Shown here piece after piece: positions 1 through 12,700 of a stretch of DNA of 64,000 nucleotides. Position 1 is the stretch's first letter. The number at the start of each line of letters is the position of its first letter. A program made the translations under genes and the position numbers. The stretch lies in NCBI RefSeq assembly GCF_965638725.1, contig NC_134973.1, forward strand, positions 5,886,491 to 5,950,490, given 5' to 3'. The DNA comes from Aptenodytes patagonicus (Eukaryota; Chordata; Aves; Sphenisciformes; Spheniscidae). Below the pieces are notes generated by a model. The model had not been told where the DNA came from. It did no database searches and worked only from the letters and a program-made list of their open reading frames with translations.

Positions 1-642
1 ACCCAAATAGTTCAACTCACTAAGTTAAGTGGAATTGAAAATGTAAACTGTGAGCTGTTAAGGGGTTTAGCTAAGGAAAAACTTCCAGGAATCTTGGAAA
101 GGGAAAATGTGCAAGCACATGGCAGAGGAAATACTGCACAGGTACAAAGTCAAGCTGGCAAGGGTCCAGACACTACACAGAAAGAGCAAAGGTCAGAATG
201 AACTCTCTCTGTAGTTCTGAATTAATGTATTAAAAACTAGAACATGCTAAGGAAAAGAAAGAATGGACATGACTATTCTGTGACCCAAATGACACTATTC
301 CATGGGAATGGCAGGAAGACTCCAAATAAAAGAGGGAGCAAGGGACAGGCATTGTAGTCTTTATGGGACACAAGCAGGCAGGCAGCATCCTTGGCTTTGA
401 ACCAAAGAAGAGCAAGATTTTAATTTGAGATGGACTTTCTCATTTCCCTTCAGCAACTAGAGTACTGATCTGCTTTGAGTTTTAGGGCTGGCAGAGCACA
501 TCATCTGCTTTTCTAGTTTTGCCGTTTCCTTTAGGATACAGTAGGATTTCACTTTCAATGAGTTTCAGCACAATCTGTGTTCAGAAAGTGAAAGCAGAGG
601 TAACAGGAAGGAGAAAAAAAGTAAAGTTAGGACTCCACTAAC
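1..642 (-). other. PTBP1: PTBP1 intron 10 (partial)
   Basis: Starts with donor GTTAGT at 642 on the minus strand. No reading frame in it matches the next PTBP1 exon (RVTPQSLF...), so that exon lies off the left edge. In other vertebrates the next exon is autoregulated by PTBP1 through pyrimidine-rich flanks; those elements would lie mostly outside this window. Confidence 0.8.
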
Positions 643-782
643 CTCAGGATTCAGATTGCTAACCAGCAGAACGGAGTTCCCTGCCCCAGCAAGGCCGGGA
701 ATGGCAATCCGTCCTGCTGCAGCCGCTGCAGCTGGGATAGCCAAAGGAGCTAGTGCTCCATGAACATTTGGAACTGACAGGC
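643..782 (-). CDS. PTBP1: PTBP1 exon 10: linker and first strand of RRM3
   Basis: 140 bp, acceptor ATTTCCAG and donor GTTAGT, ending in phase 0. It encodes [20 protein letters not shown], the [14 protein letters not shown] segment and the RRM3 RNP2 strand [10 protein letters not shown]. The remaining PTBP1 exons (rest of RRM3, RRM4) are not within bases 1-642. Confidence 0.96.
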
Positions 783-3700
783 CTGGAAATTAAAGAATAT
801 TAACCAGTAAAGAAATTAACAGCATGTACTCTAGTGTATTTGCTGCACCAGAAGGGAGAACAGCACGCCTTTTGTAACATGCAAGTAACCATTCAAAACA
901 CAGTGACCATATATTCTAAGAGCAACAGGAGCCTCCAATTCTGGTGCTGCAGGAAATGTTTTAATTTCTAATAGTATTTGCTCTTGCAGTGCCTGGTGCT
1001 TAACAGGTGCCTCTCAGCGCTATCTTGTTGACTACAATATTTTGCATGTTTCACAAGAAGCGGAATCAGCACAAAGCCTCAGCTCTGTTGGTGCAGGAAA
1101 GGTATCACAAACAGTGCATTTGTAAGGGTCTTTCCAACCAGTGCATGCCAAAAATGCTTTGTTCTTTAACCATGCATATAACAATCAGATATTGTATGCT
1201 ACCATCAGCTAATCTCTTCTTGAATGGAGAAACATTAAAGTTTTATTTATAGGCATTTCTAGGTTGCTCACAGTAACATCTGGCCCTTCACTGTATTAGC
1301 CCTCCAAAGGGAAGAGCTTTAGAGTTCAAGAAACAATTGCTAGTAATTGATTAAATGAAATTACTTCTCAAAGTGTCATTGTCTATTTCCCCAACAGGAC
1401 AGGATACTAACAAAACATTAACAGTTGAACAGTTTGATCTGTGCTTGTTTGTCATAAGCAAGGAAATTCCATCAAGTTACAAGAAAGTCAACATAGCTTG
1501 GTATGCTATGAAAAACAAAGCAAAAATTGTTTAGTCTAGCACTCCAATGAGCCTATTTAGCACCTAAAACTTAAGTCTTTAATCTCAAACACTGGGCTAC
1601 TTCTGTAAGTAGCAATAATTTGTTACCTGCAGTATGAGCTGTAAACTTCACAGTGCAACTATAAGTGTATGTAATTGCTTCATGTTTAAATACTAGCTTT
1701 ACTCAAAATATTTAGGAAAAACAGACAAAGATCCCTTACTTTTTACCACACTTACAGATGTCTAAGTTCCCAACCTCTGCAACCACGTGAGGAAATTCAA
1801 AATACAAAGTTTTATCTCCCCCAATTATTTTAAATACTGCCTTTACTGTCTCTCCCATCCTGCTACTCCTATTTTCCTCTTGCCACTGGGATATTGCCTA
1901 GCCAGAGGTGCTACAGTTGCACACTCACATTCCTAGTTAAGATTATGTACTGAACCACAATTCCCTTCTGTGCCTAAATGCCATCATTTAGAATTTACAT
2001 GACTAACCCCAACAAAAATAATCACTACTTAGCTTTAAAACATCAAGATGCTTCAGCAATAGAAAACCTATATAAAATTTCAACTTACGAAATACAGTAC
2101 CTGCAGCCTGAGGAATTGCAAAGGCAGGAGGAAAGCCAGCTCCCGCATATGGAGAAGCAGAAATTATTCCTGGGGCACCTGGTAAAGATATACACATTAT
2201 ACAAAGACACCCAATAGCAAGAAAACTCTAGACTTAGCTGGAATGTCTCGATCTGTCCTTCAACATAAGCATTTAGTTGAAAGCTAAACCCTAAAACACA
2301 TACAGTAATTCAAAAATGCCTCTAATGTAACACTGAACTTCAAGTTACAAAAACTATTCCTCCTAACTCTGCTGTTCTGAAACAGCTATTAGAATATAGC
2401 CGTTGACCAGAATACAAGCTAGTAGCTCCTGCAACTGTTTAACCACAACATAGTTTTCAAAGTATAGGTTACAACACCCCAAATTATCACTGACTCCATA
2501 CTGTAGGCAAAACAGCAGATGGCACTAGAAGCAGACAGCTGGAAAACCTTAAATAGTCCTCACTCAAAAGGAGAAGAGCTTTCAAAGCAGTAGCATGCAC
2601 CCACATCCATATGTTCCTACTAGTATTTTGCACTAGTCTGATTCAGTGGTTCCCAAATTTTCCTCATTAGTCACACTGTATTCAAAAATTTTGTATGACC
2701 AAGTACTCTAGGATTATGTCCCCTCCCTTTCCCCAACTGACACACATATCAGTTACATTTGTCCTGCTCCCACTTCCAAGAATTCTCACCAAAAGCAGCT
2801 GCCATGGTCTGATCAAGAGAGGGCTGGTTATCCCCAGAAGGTAGGTCTGGCCGTGTATAATCTCTGCTCTTATCGTTATTGTATTTTACATTGAGACTCG
2901 TGAGCTTTGAGAAATCTATGCGCAGCGTACAACAGGCATTGTAGATATTCTGTCCGTCTAAAGACTGCAAGGAAACAAACCATTCTTCATCCAAGATGCA
3001 TTTATACTAAGATCACAGCAACAAATCTCTGAAGAGAGAAGGTGCTACATCATCCCAGGTACCAGTGTGTATCTTCAGATGGAGCAGGTACCTTGCTTTA
3101 TGTGGAGAAATCACTGCTTCTTTTTATCCCCTTCAGTATTCACCCAAGTTAGCCATACCGCTCTTGGTGGGGAAATTCCCTCCCGCTGGCACATGTGATC
3201 TGCCATTAGGTTACATGAGCATTGCCCTAATATAACCACAGAATACTCCAAAATGCTAGATTCTAACATTGATCCTAGATTAATAAAAACAAGCCTAAAA
3301 GTTAAAATAATTCAGGTGTTTAGCACTGCAAGCATATTACTCACCAGTTTGGCATGCTGAGCACTCACTGGGTCAGCATATTGTAACAGGGCCTGAAATT
3401 GGTTGTTCTTCGTGAATGTAATTATTTTCAAGACTGTACCAAATTTGGAAAAAATCTGCAAGATAATATTTGCATATCTTATCTCATTTCCAGTAAGTTA
3501 ATTTCATATTGATCTCCATTATTAGAAGCAGAAACAACAAAAGTTATCCTTTCACCTTGTTCGCTTTCCAGCTTAAAAATTGAAGGTTTTAAACTACACC
3601 ATGGGCATTGTTTAACTTGCATCATGGCATCAGACTAGAAAAACATGAGGGTAACTGAACTGCCCCCTTAATAAAAATTTTTGTTTGTAATGAATTCTTA

Positions 3701-6700
3701 ACACAGGCACATTCACATACACCTTCACAAACTGGAACTTTTCCAAGAATTTTAGGGATTCTTAAATGCAGTCAAGCTTGCATTTTAAACATGAAGATTA
3801 AGTTAAGCAACCACAGCAGACAGCAGGAACTTTCCAAATAGGCTACTGCCTGAAGAACTCCTGGACACTATTTGTTTTCCCCCTGCCCTCACACAGGGAC
3901 ATGTAGCAGCTACTTCTGCTAAACCCTAAACAGAACTTGAAGATCTGTCTTGAAAACATAAATATTTGTCCCTTAGACTGTACCAGACTAATCTAATTAA
4001 AATGGACCAGCAATCAAATATCTGGAAATTAAAGTCTGGCCAGACCGGGACCAAAAATAGAAGAATCTTGTGTAGGTGTCAGGGTCTCCAGAAAGGAGAA
4101 ATTTGACAGCTATGTTCAGAACTTGGATTACACAGATGATAAACACATGCTGTTAGAAAAGACATTGCAAATACAACAAATCACTATTTGTTGCTACCCC
4201 TTCCTCCAGGACAATCTTCAAAAGTTGCAGCAACATGTTTTACCTGATGCAGAACATCTAGAGTGACAGGATAGAAGAGATTCTCAACAATGATCCTCAG
4301 GACAGGGCTCTGGCCAGCCATCGCCATTCCTGCATCTACTGCTGCAGCAGAGGCTGACAGCGCTAGGTTTCCAGACTGAACAGAATTCACTGCTTGCAGA
4401 GCTGCTTGGGCACGCTGCAGAACCAAACATTCTGTTAGACCAACACTTCTGCTTGCAAAAATACACATTCAGCTTTTCTGAGCTTCCTATCTGCAAACTA
4501 CTAGCAGAACTCAACAGTTAGCAGAACAACAGAAAGCAATTTACTGTTCCTAAGGCTGGGGATACAATGACTTTAGTACATTTTAAACATGGACAATACA
4601 GACTACCCCAATCAATAAAAGCAATGCAAAAATACAAACTAAATAAAATATGAAGTACTCATGCTACTGCTAGAACCTTGCTCAGCATCTACTGATGCAG
4701 CAAAATTACTCCATTGTTTAGAAAAAAGGAAAAACTAGGCTCTTCTGGGGTGACACGCCATCTCCAGAATACTACAGAAGCTGACAAGACTGAAAGATTA
4801 ATGCACATCTGCTATAGGGATCCAGGAGTGAAAACTGACTTGGAGTTTTCCTGTAGAGTCCCCCCTCACGCATATAACATCATGATGTGCTCACTGTTGT
4901 GCATCAGATTCTGGCTTTGTTAGATGCACCGAATAGTAGCATTTAATCTGCACAGCATTAGATGCTCTGATCCTGATGAAAGTCAGTCTGAAAAGTGAGA
5001 GGAGGCAAACTGGATGTACTCAGCAGCCACCCCTGATAAGGAGGCACAAGTAACTTGAACTTCTTTCCAGTGTTCCTGTCCTGAAAGATTGCCAAGAGCA
5101 GTTGAGCCAAAAAAGGGAACTTTTACCCTATGCAGAGCATATCTTGCACAGAAACTCAAGACAGCCCAAAGCCTTAAGAACCACTGCGTTCAAGTGCTGC
5201 CTGCCTCAAAGCCAGCACTTAACCAGCAACACATTGTACTCTACTGCAGACACAGGTTTTGCCCCAGAGTTTAATTTTATATAAATCTTTCAAATATTAG
5301 AAACAAACGTCCTAAAGCACTAAACATTAATCAAGTCTTTAGATAGGTATTCAGGTACTGTTTCTAACTAAAGAATGCTAAAACACCACTTCTCATGATC
5401 TCATATTCACTATGCATTTTCTTCCCCTGACATTAAGGCAGTTTTAGCAGCTCATTTAACAGTCTGCTGAAGACTTTGGATAAAAGCTATTATAGGAGTC
5501 CTTATTCCATAAGCTAGAAGCTAGTATGCTCCGTTTAGCATTTTGATAGTCAAACCAAATCTCAAAACCCTCCCAGGCCTACACCAGCAGCACAAATCAA
5601 AACAGCGGCAGAGAACTGTCTGTCCCTCCCACCAGCATGACAATGTAAAGAACAAAAACTAACCGCTTGATTTGGAGAGTTGTCTGTCTTAAGCTCCTTG
5701 TGGTTGGAGAACTGAATATAGATGGGCTGGCTTCGAAGGACTGGAGTGACTGTGGTGTAGTAGTTTACCATGGTGTTGGCTGCCTCCTCCGTATTCATTT
5801 CTATGAAAGCCTGCGCAGAAGTCAAATCCAACATTGACATATTATCAAAGCGGCTCACGCTAGGAGACAGCATTAACACTTGACAACAGCATTATGCGAT
5901 TGATAACCTTAGGAGGAATTTCCAGTTGAACTGTAACTGTATTTGATTTTTACAACTGCATTTACATGCAAGTTTTTGTACACAGAATTGTTTAAGAACC
6001 AACTGTACATAGAACAAATGAGGATCTTCACTGTCCAGACTGACTTGATGTATGTAATGTTTCAGTCTCATCCTAAGATCTCCATCCTACATATATTTAG
6101 GAAACTGGCAGTGACAGAAGTGTCTGCAAGAACACAAGAATACAGCAATAATCCAGACTCTTAACACAATCATATTAAGCAACTTTCCATACTTCTCTAC
6201 AGAGCAGTAAGCCCACTCACTGTTCCATACCTTTATGGTCTCCTCTACTTCAAAACAAAAACGTAAGGGATTGTAGCAAGTCATTACATTAAATACTTAC
6301 ATATAATCACACCATGCAATATATCAGAGGCACATTTTCATAATTAAGATTAAAGACACAGTATTTTAAGCAATGATTAAAGTTGGCTTGCTTTTTTACT
6401 CCTTAATTTGTAAGAATTTTAGTTACCAAATTAGTGCACACCTTCTGCATTACCCAAGAGTGTTTTAGCTTTACCCAGCTAATTTATTGTATCTGTAAAG
6501 GTGTCCTTAATATGCGAAGTTACACTGGTGGTTACTCAACTGTCAAGCTGGCTTGAGTGAAAAAGGCCAACTCATGTCACTGCTGTCCAAATAATTTACC
6601 TGGTCTGTAATTTAAAAACCAGGCATAATGCTAATTATAAATGACAACCTATAATTATGGACTTAGCTCCTTGTACAGTCTGAAAATAGTATTTTCTACA

Positions 6701-9700
6701 GCTCATGGGATAATCATGGAAAAGTAAAATAATAGTACGCAATAATAGTATTAGGAGTCAATAACTTACATACATGACAGTTGTTTAAACAACTTGGATC
6801 TGGTTTACTGATTACAAACTCATCAAGTCTTTGACATAAACCCTGCTTTCAATTATGCAGACAATACCTGATTTTTTCCTTTCAACATTAGAAGATTGGT
6901 GACCTTGCCAAAAGGTAAGCCCAAAGAAATGACCTCTGCCTCCGTGACGTCACTGGGGAGTTTACGGACGTGGATTACTCGGGATGGGACCCCAGCACTT
7001 CTACTATCACCTTTGAATTTTTTGCTGTCATTTCCATTAGCTGTAAAAAGCAAGAGTTTCTGCTTAGAGTCAGTTTGAAAGAATACGCACACACCACTTC
7101 TGACACAGTTTGTGCTCCCCATCCAGTTATTACTCTCTATTACAGAGAAATACCATAGTCTAATTTAACTAGAGTCTGAAGACACATGGTTTTACTCATT
7201 TTTCAAGTTACACGATGCGAGTGACATAGCTGAATGCCACTGCAATGCAATCAACTCTCCAGTGGCCATTTTACAGCTTGTTTACAGCACACACACACCC
7301 ACATTTCTACTTTGTGTAGGTCTGAGCCACTAATTCTAGATTGCTGCTTTATTCTTTTTCACTTTGACTGGTATTCTTGGCAATGAAGCAGTCTGAAGGG
7401 GACATCTTAAAGCAAGCAATATTAAAACAAATATGAACCAAAATGTAATTTTAGATCAGATGGATTATACACGTGGTAAAGACTGTCAGCAGCACAACAC
7501 CAAAGACATGAGCTGATACAGTCTGGCAGGGAGGCCACAGGCAGAACATGAAGGGACTCAAAAGACAACGGTAGCTCAAAGTAAGACAATTCAAGGCACT
7601 GACAAGCACAGAGGGCGAAATTCTGGACTGAGCACCCAAGGATACTGTCTTGGGTGCGAATACTAACCTCTAGATGGTTTAAGACTCCCCCAAACAGCAG
7701 CAAACTACTACATACAGCCAAAATAACCCTACATGAAATTCAACTGTGCTTTAAGTATAACAGTTTACAGCAAAACCTGCATGTTCTAATTCTGTAAAAT
7801 CATTTTAGCAACTGTCCTGCAACAATTTTATTCAGTCTGCTAACCTTTTATGGGTATAGGGCAGAAGTTTATTATTATTCAGCACTGTCCTACAAAAGGC
7901 CTAATAAGTACTAAAAATGAAGAGATTTTATAATTAAGATTAAGTGGGGAAAAAACAGACATCCTTATAGTATTTGCAATACTTATCAATTGCTATTCTT
8001 TTTTATAGGGAATATTACCTGCAGAAGAAGAGTTGCTGCTCATGATAAAGGGTCCGTTAGTAACACAAGTAGAGAAAAGCTCGTCAGATCCCCGCTGGAA
8101 AAGAAAAGACAAAAGGTAAACTGACAGCATTTTTACTAAATTCTATTCAGGTACTCCTAAAGCAGAATGACTGAGATTAAGGTGTAGAGAAGCTGAACAG
8201 AAGTGTAAGTGAAAATATACTGACAGTGGGCAGTGAACCTCACCTCCATCATAAATTAAATATAAATAAGATCCAATTTAGTAATTGAGTGTCACTATCC
8301 AATATCTCTTTTCAGCCACGCATTAGCAATCTGAAGCATTGCTGAATTGTCTGAGGCCACTAAATGCAGCGTTGTGCATTGATATTCACATTCTCCTATT
8401 GTATCTAACAAAACAGATTTCTGACTACTCAGACAAGATTTTCATTCTTTTAGGTTAAGCTAGAACACCACTGCAGTTGATCAGGAAGAGCAAAACAGAT
8501 AGGCCTCCTGGCAGTCATTAAGAGGACAGATTATTTTACTGTGGGTTACCAGGAATAAGGAAGTCTTAAGCAAAAGACAAGTTATCAGAAGCTGGCCAAA
8601 ACCGTTAGTGTATGACTTGGCAATTATGAACCAAAAGATGTGTTTCCAGTTACAAGCAGAAGATGCAACTTGGAGAAACTGAGACCTGAAAGAAAAGGAT
8701 CTCTTCCCCTCCCTACCCCAAGAAAGGGCAGATCAGGAAAGTAAAGCTACTAGCAAAAAGCTACTTTTCAAATTTTACAGCAGAAATAGGTCCACATATA
8801 ATAATTTGGATTCTAGCACAAAATAGTCTGATCACTGGTTTGTTTTCTAGCCATAATCCCCAGAACAGCAGCAACAACTTCTAGGACAACAGTACCATAA
8901 AGTCTCAGTAAATCCATTTAACTAAAAAGACAGACTAACATTCTGAAGCAGAGAAACCCAAGTACCACAGGTACAAAATCTTTGTAATCCCATCCTCCAT
9001 TGCCTTTCACACTATTCTACCTTAAAGTCAACATAGCTACTTGCAAAACAAAGCTGTGAGTAGCACAGCGTATCCCAACATCTCGATTCTTTGATTTTTC
9101 TTACCACAGCACTGTGCATTTCAACTCCATTCCCTGCAAATAAAGCTACAGATCTATGGAACAGATTACTGTACGCAATTATGTGTTTCAATTCATTACA
9201 GCATTCCCTGTAAAGTCACCCAAATTACCTCAACTGACCAAGTCTAGTCTAACCCAAGTAAGAGGTATGAAAAACACTACTAAGACAAAAGCAGACAAGA
9301 CTACAAATTACTTCTTAGCACAATCTATACTTATATACATAACACAGCTTAAAATCAGTATGGCTTAATTTCAAACAAGTTATATAGAAGACTTCAAATC
9401 CCATTGTAAACTGTGAGCAAACATGGTAATATAAATTTAACATATAAAAGCATTTTCTCATAATTTTCTACATTACTCTTACACAGAAATGCCACACTAA
9501 AAGGCTTTCATCAACAGAAAAAAAGAACAGAGCTCGTCCCTGCCTTGGCCAACTCCCACCCATCTCAATGGAAACAAACCCTGCTTCACACTGTGGCCAC
9601 CAGAAACTCTATCTTCCACCATGCCCTATATCTGGTGGCACCTGCAGTAACAGTATCTGCACAACAACAAAAGCTCTCCACTCAACTTCCCCAGCAAACA

Positions 9701-12700
9701 GGTTGGAAAAGTAGGTCATACCAGAAGCCCCAGAACACTGAATTACAGACACAGGTTTTGTTTCCCCCCCCTCAAATCTTGAATTTCTTGTTTGACTACT
9801 CACTGCTAGCTCTTCAAAGACAGGCTCAAGGACTTTGATGTCCTGAATACGAGAAATTAGGCCAGGTTCCAAAACTGCGGTTCATGTGCTGCTGCTGGTC
9901 ACCTGCAAGCACTGACCAGGTTCCACAAAGGCTATGGGCACTGAGCAAGGTCTCCTTCTTCTAACAGGGTGTAGTAATTAGGAATAGGCCTTTTAACAGC
10001 TGTTCTAATTAGCACTTGGATTCCTGAGTACAGTGAGAGGCAAGCTAGTCTGGGAGGCTATTAGACTGTGATCCCATCCTTTTGATGACTCTAATGCATA
10101 ATTCCAAGGCTAAAAAAACCCCACGAGTTTACTGTAAAAACACTCTTGTGTCTGAAACGCTGCAACCACTGCAGGTACAGCTTTACTTTCCGTGGCCCAG
10201 GATACAACTGGCAGCTATTTACAAGAACCACCCACCAGCAAACAAAAGCCCTACCAATGCAGACAAGTGTTTACTGCCCTCATGAAACCCCTCGCATCAG
10301 GCCCTAATGGGCCTTGAACTTGTAAAAAACTGTTCTTAAATAGCAACCTGTAAATTTCTGAACATACAGAACTCCAGCACTCCCAGTATGAATCAATGGA
10401 TCTGTGCAAGCATACTCAGGCAGCAGCCCTTGCAATCCATCATGGAAACACCAGGAGAACAAGCCACATACTTGGCTCTCATGGAGGCAACACTAGGAAA
10501 CTATAAACTGGAAAAACAAACATTTATACTATTATGGAAAGAATTTAAATTCCCTGAATTTAACTTTCCTAATGGCTTATTTAAAATAAACATTTTCTCA
10601 CGTATTTGCAAATTTACTTGCAGGGCACTTTGACAAGGAATGCTCATTGCTGCTGGTTTCCACATGTCGATGTTTCTTTAATGAAAGCACAATTTCAAAT
10701 CCACTCCCCTCTTATCTTGGAGACTGTCTACACTGCCTGCTGTGACCAGAGCCAGGAGGCAGAGGGGGATGATTGTTCAACACCAAAAGAAGCAGCAGTC
10801 AATTTGTAAGCTTCCCAGCTGGAAGTACATGCAAATGAAGAGGGAAGACTGCAGCAGTTGGAAAACTACAATTATTCCATGGTATTTTCTCTACACAAGG
10901 AAGTTTACAGACAGTACATACATAGTACCGTGCAGTTATACCAAAATTATTCCACACAGACTCCCTTTAAAAGAAAGGCTTTTAAAGTGCAAACCTAAGA
11001 GGAGCATACCCAACGCACCAAGGAGTTACACGGTGCTGCCATCCTCACACGGGTACAGACCAGTGCTGGCAAGCTTCCCACAACAGAAGGAAGTTATATC
11101 GACTACGACTTTTCATCAGTGCTTGTTCTTCCTCTGTTACTGTTGGAGCTGATCTCTAATAACCAGAAGAAATCTCTATTGACAGTTGCTTTTTGGAATG
11201 ACCTAACCTGAGGCAAATTGAAAATCAAGCACTATTAATCTGCACTTGGTATTGGGAACTTCAGCAGGAGCCCGTATCAATCCCCTGTCTTTACACTTGC
11301 AGTGATTGCCATAATGTCTTTCTAGACTCTAATGTCTTTTCTTTCTGTACTTGTTAGAAGCTATGAATAAGGTTTAAAACCATGTTATAAATTCAAATGC
11401 TCCATAACAAGTATCCTAATTCAGTAGAGTCATAGGAACCAAAGCAAGCCTGGTTGTTTTAAAAGGTTTAAAAGAGTTTCTCACCAACAACATATCCATT
11501 GGGTATTTTGAATGATATTAGAAAAGCCAGTACAAAAACTATTGATTCTGAAGTATTATATTGTTTTAAGTTTAAAACTATGCAAACCCAGGGAAGGGGA
11601 GGAGGAGGTGAACAAACAGCTGCGTGGGTGCTCGGCTGCTCACCAGTATCAACCCACAACACTACTTTTCTACCTTTTTTATTCTCCAACCACCACAGGG
11701 AGGCCCAGCTGTGCAGTGCTTCGTTCAAGACACAGTTCTTCAGATTCTGAAGTTCACATCCCTGCTCACAAGAGGCATTAATTTATATTGACATTTCTGT
11801 TTAGCTAACTCTTTTGCAGCTGGTATTTTTATGACAAGATTAACAGAAGCAACAGTGTGCTAGCAGCAACACTGCTCTACATAAAATTCTTCATTTGAAC
11901 TAACAAATCTCCTCTTCCTGTTTACAGAAAACAAATACCACTTTTGAAGTTACACTGACAGATCTTACCTAGATGTCATGGTTTAACCCCAGCCGGCAAC
12001 TAAGCACCACACAGCCACTCACTCACTCCCCCCGGTGGGATGGGGGGGGGGGGGGCCCAAAACCAGCACACTAGACCAGGGTAAGGCTGCTTTACCACCA
12101 AAATCACCAGTCAGCACGCATACTACTACCAGGTGAAACACTGCCTGGGAGCATTTCTATGACAGCAGTCCCCTCTTGTCTGCCACACTCGTGGCTACAA
12201 AAGGTCTACTGCTCAAGCTGCATTAATTTAATAACACACCCATGCTCCTTGTAGTCTTGCTATCAATACTTTAGTTCCCTTTTCTGAATTAGAGAGTCTG
12301 CCACAAGATAGAATTCTAATATTTCATATTTTTTCCAAGTTATCTTTTTGACCACCCCCCAAACTCCAAGCCTTTTTTTGCTTTAAAGTTCTAACAAATA
12401 ACTTCTAAGAATTTTGAATTAGTCTAGGCTTTCACAGCTTAAAAAGCAAATTCTAATTCATATGAAAACTATAAATTGTCTCATTTTCACCAGGATTTTA
12501 CCTGAACTTTACCATAGTTTGGAATGAAGCCAGAGATTGTCTCAGCTTCTACCAGCACATCTAGTAGTACTACAGAAATTCTCAGCTGCCCTACATAATC
12601 CTTTATCTGCTTAAGATCCAGTCACTTATTTTACATGGATTACAATAAATCAACTGCATTCTGCCTGTGCAAAAGGCTAGAAACAAATACAAACAACCAT

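Larger units (their letters stand above)
783..8018 (-). other. PTBP1: PTBP1 introns 3-9 (between coding exons)
   Basis: Seven introns separate the exons from 8019 down to 782: 7041-8018, 5811-6867, 4415-5663, 3456-4243, 2965-3344, 2179-2789 and 783-2100. They are AT-rich with short T- and A-runs. I see no gene, RNA gene or clearly recognisable mobile element in them. The frames at 1007-1252 and 1978-2217 are chance frames or antisense shadows. Confidence 0.75.

Noticed and set aside
9690-9760. Reverse-strand CR1 tail suggested by GGTTGGAAAAGTAGGTCAT
   Set aside because: Only a short match to the usual ending, with no extended similarity on either side.
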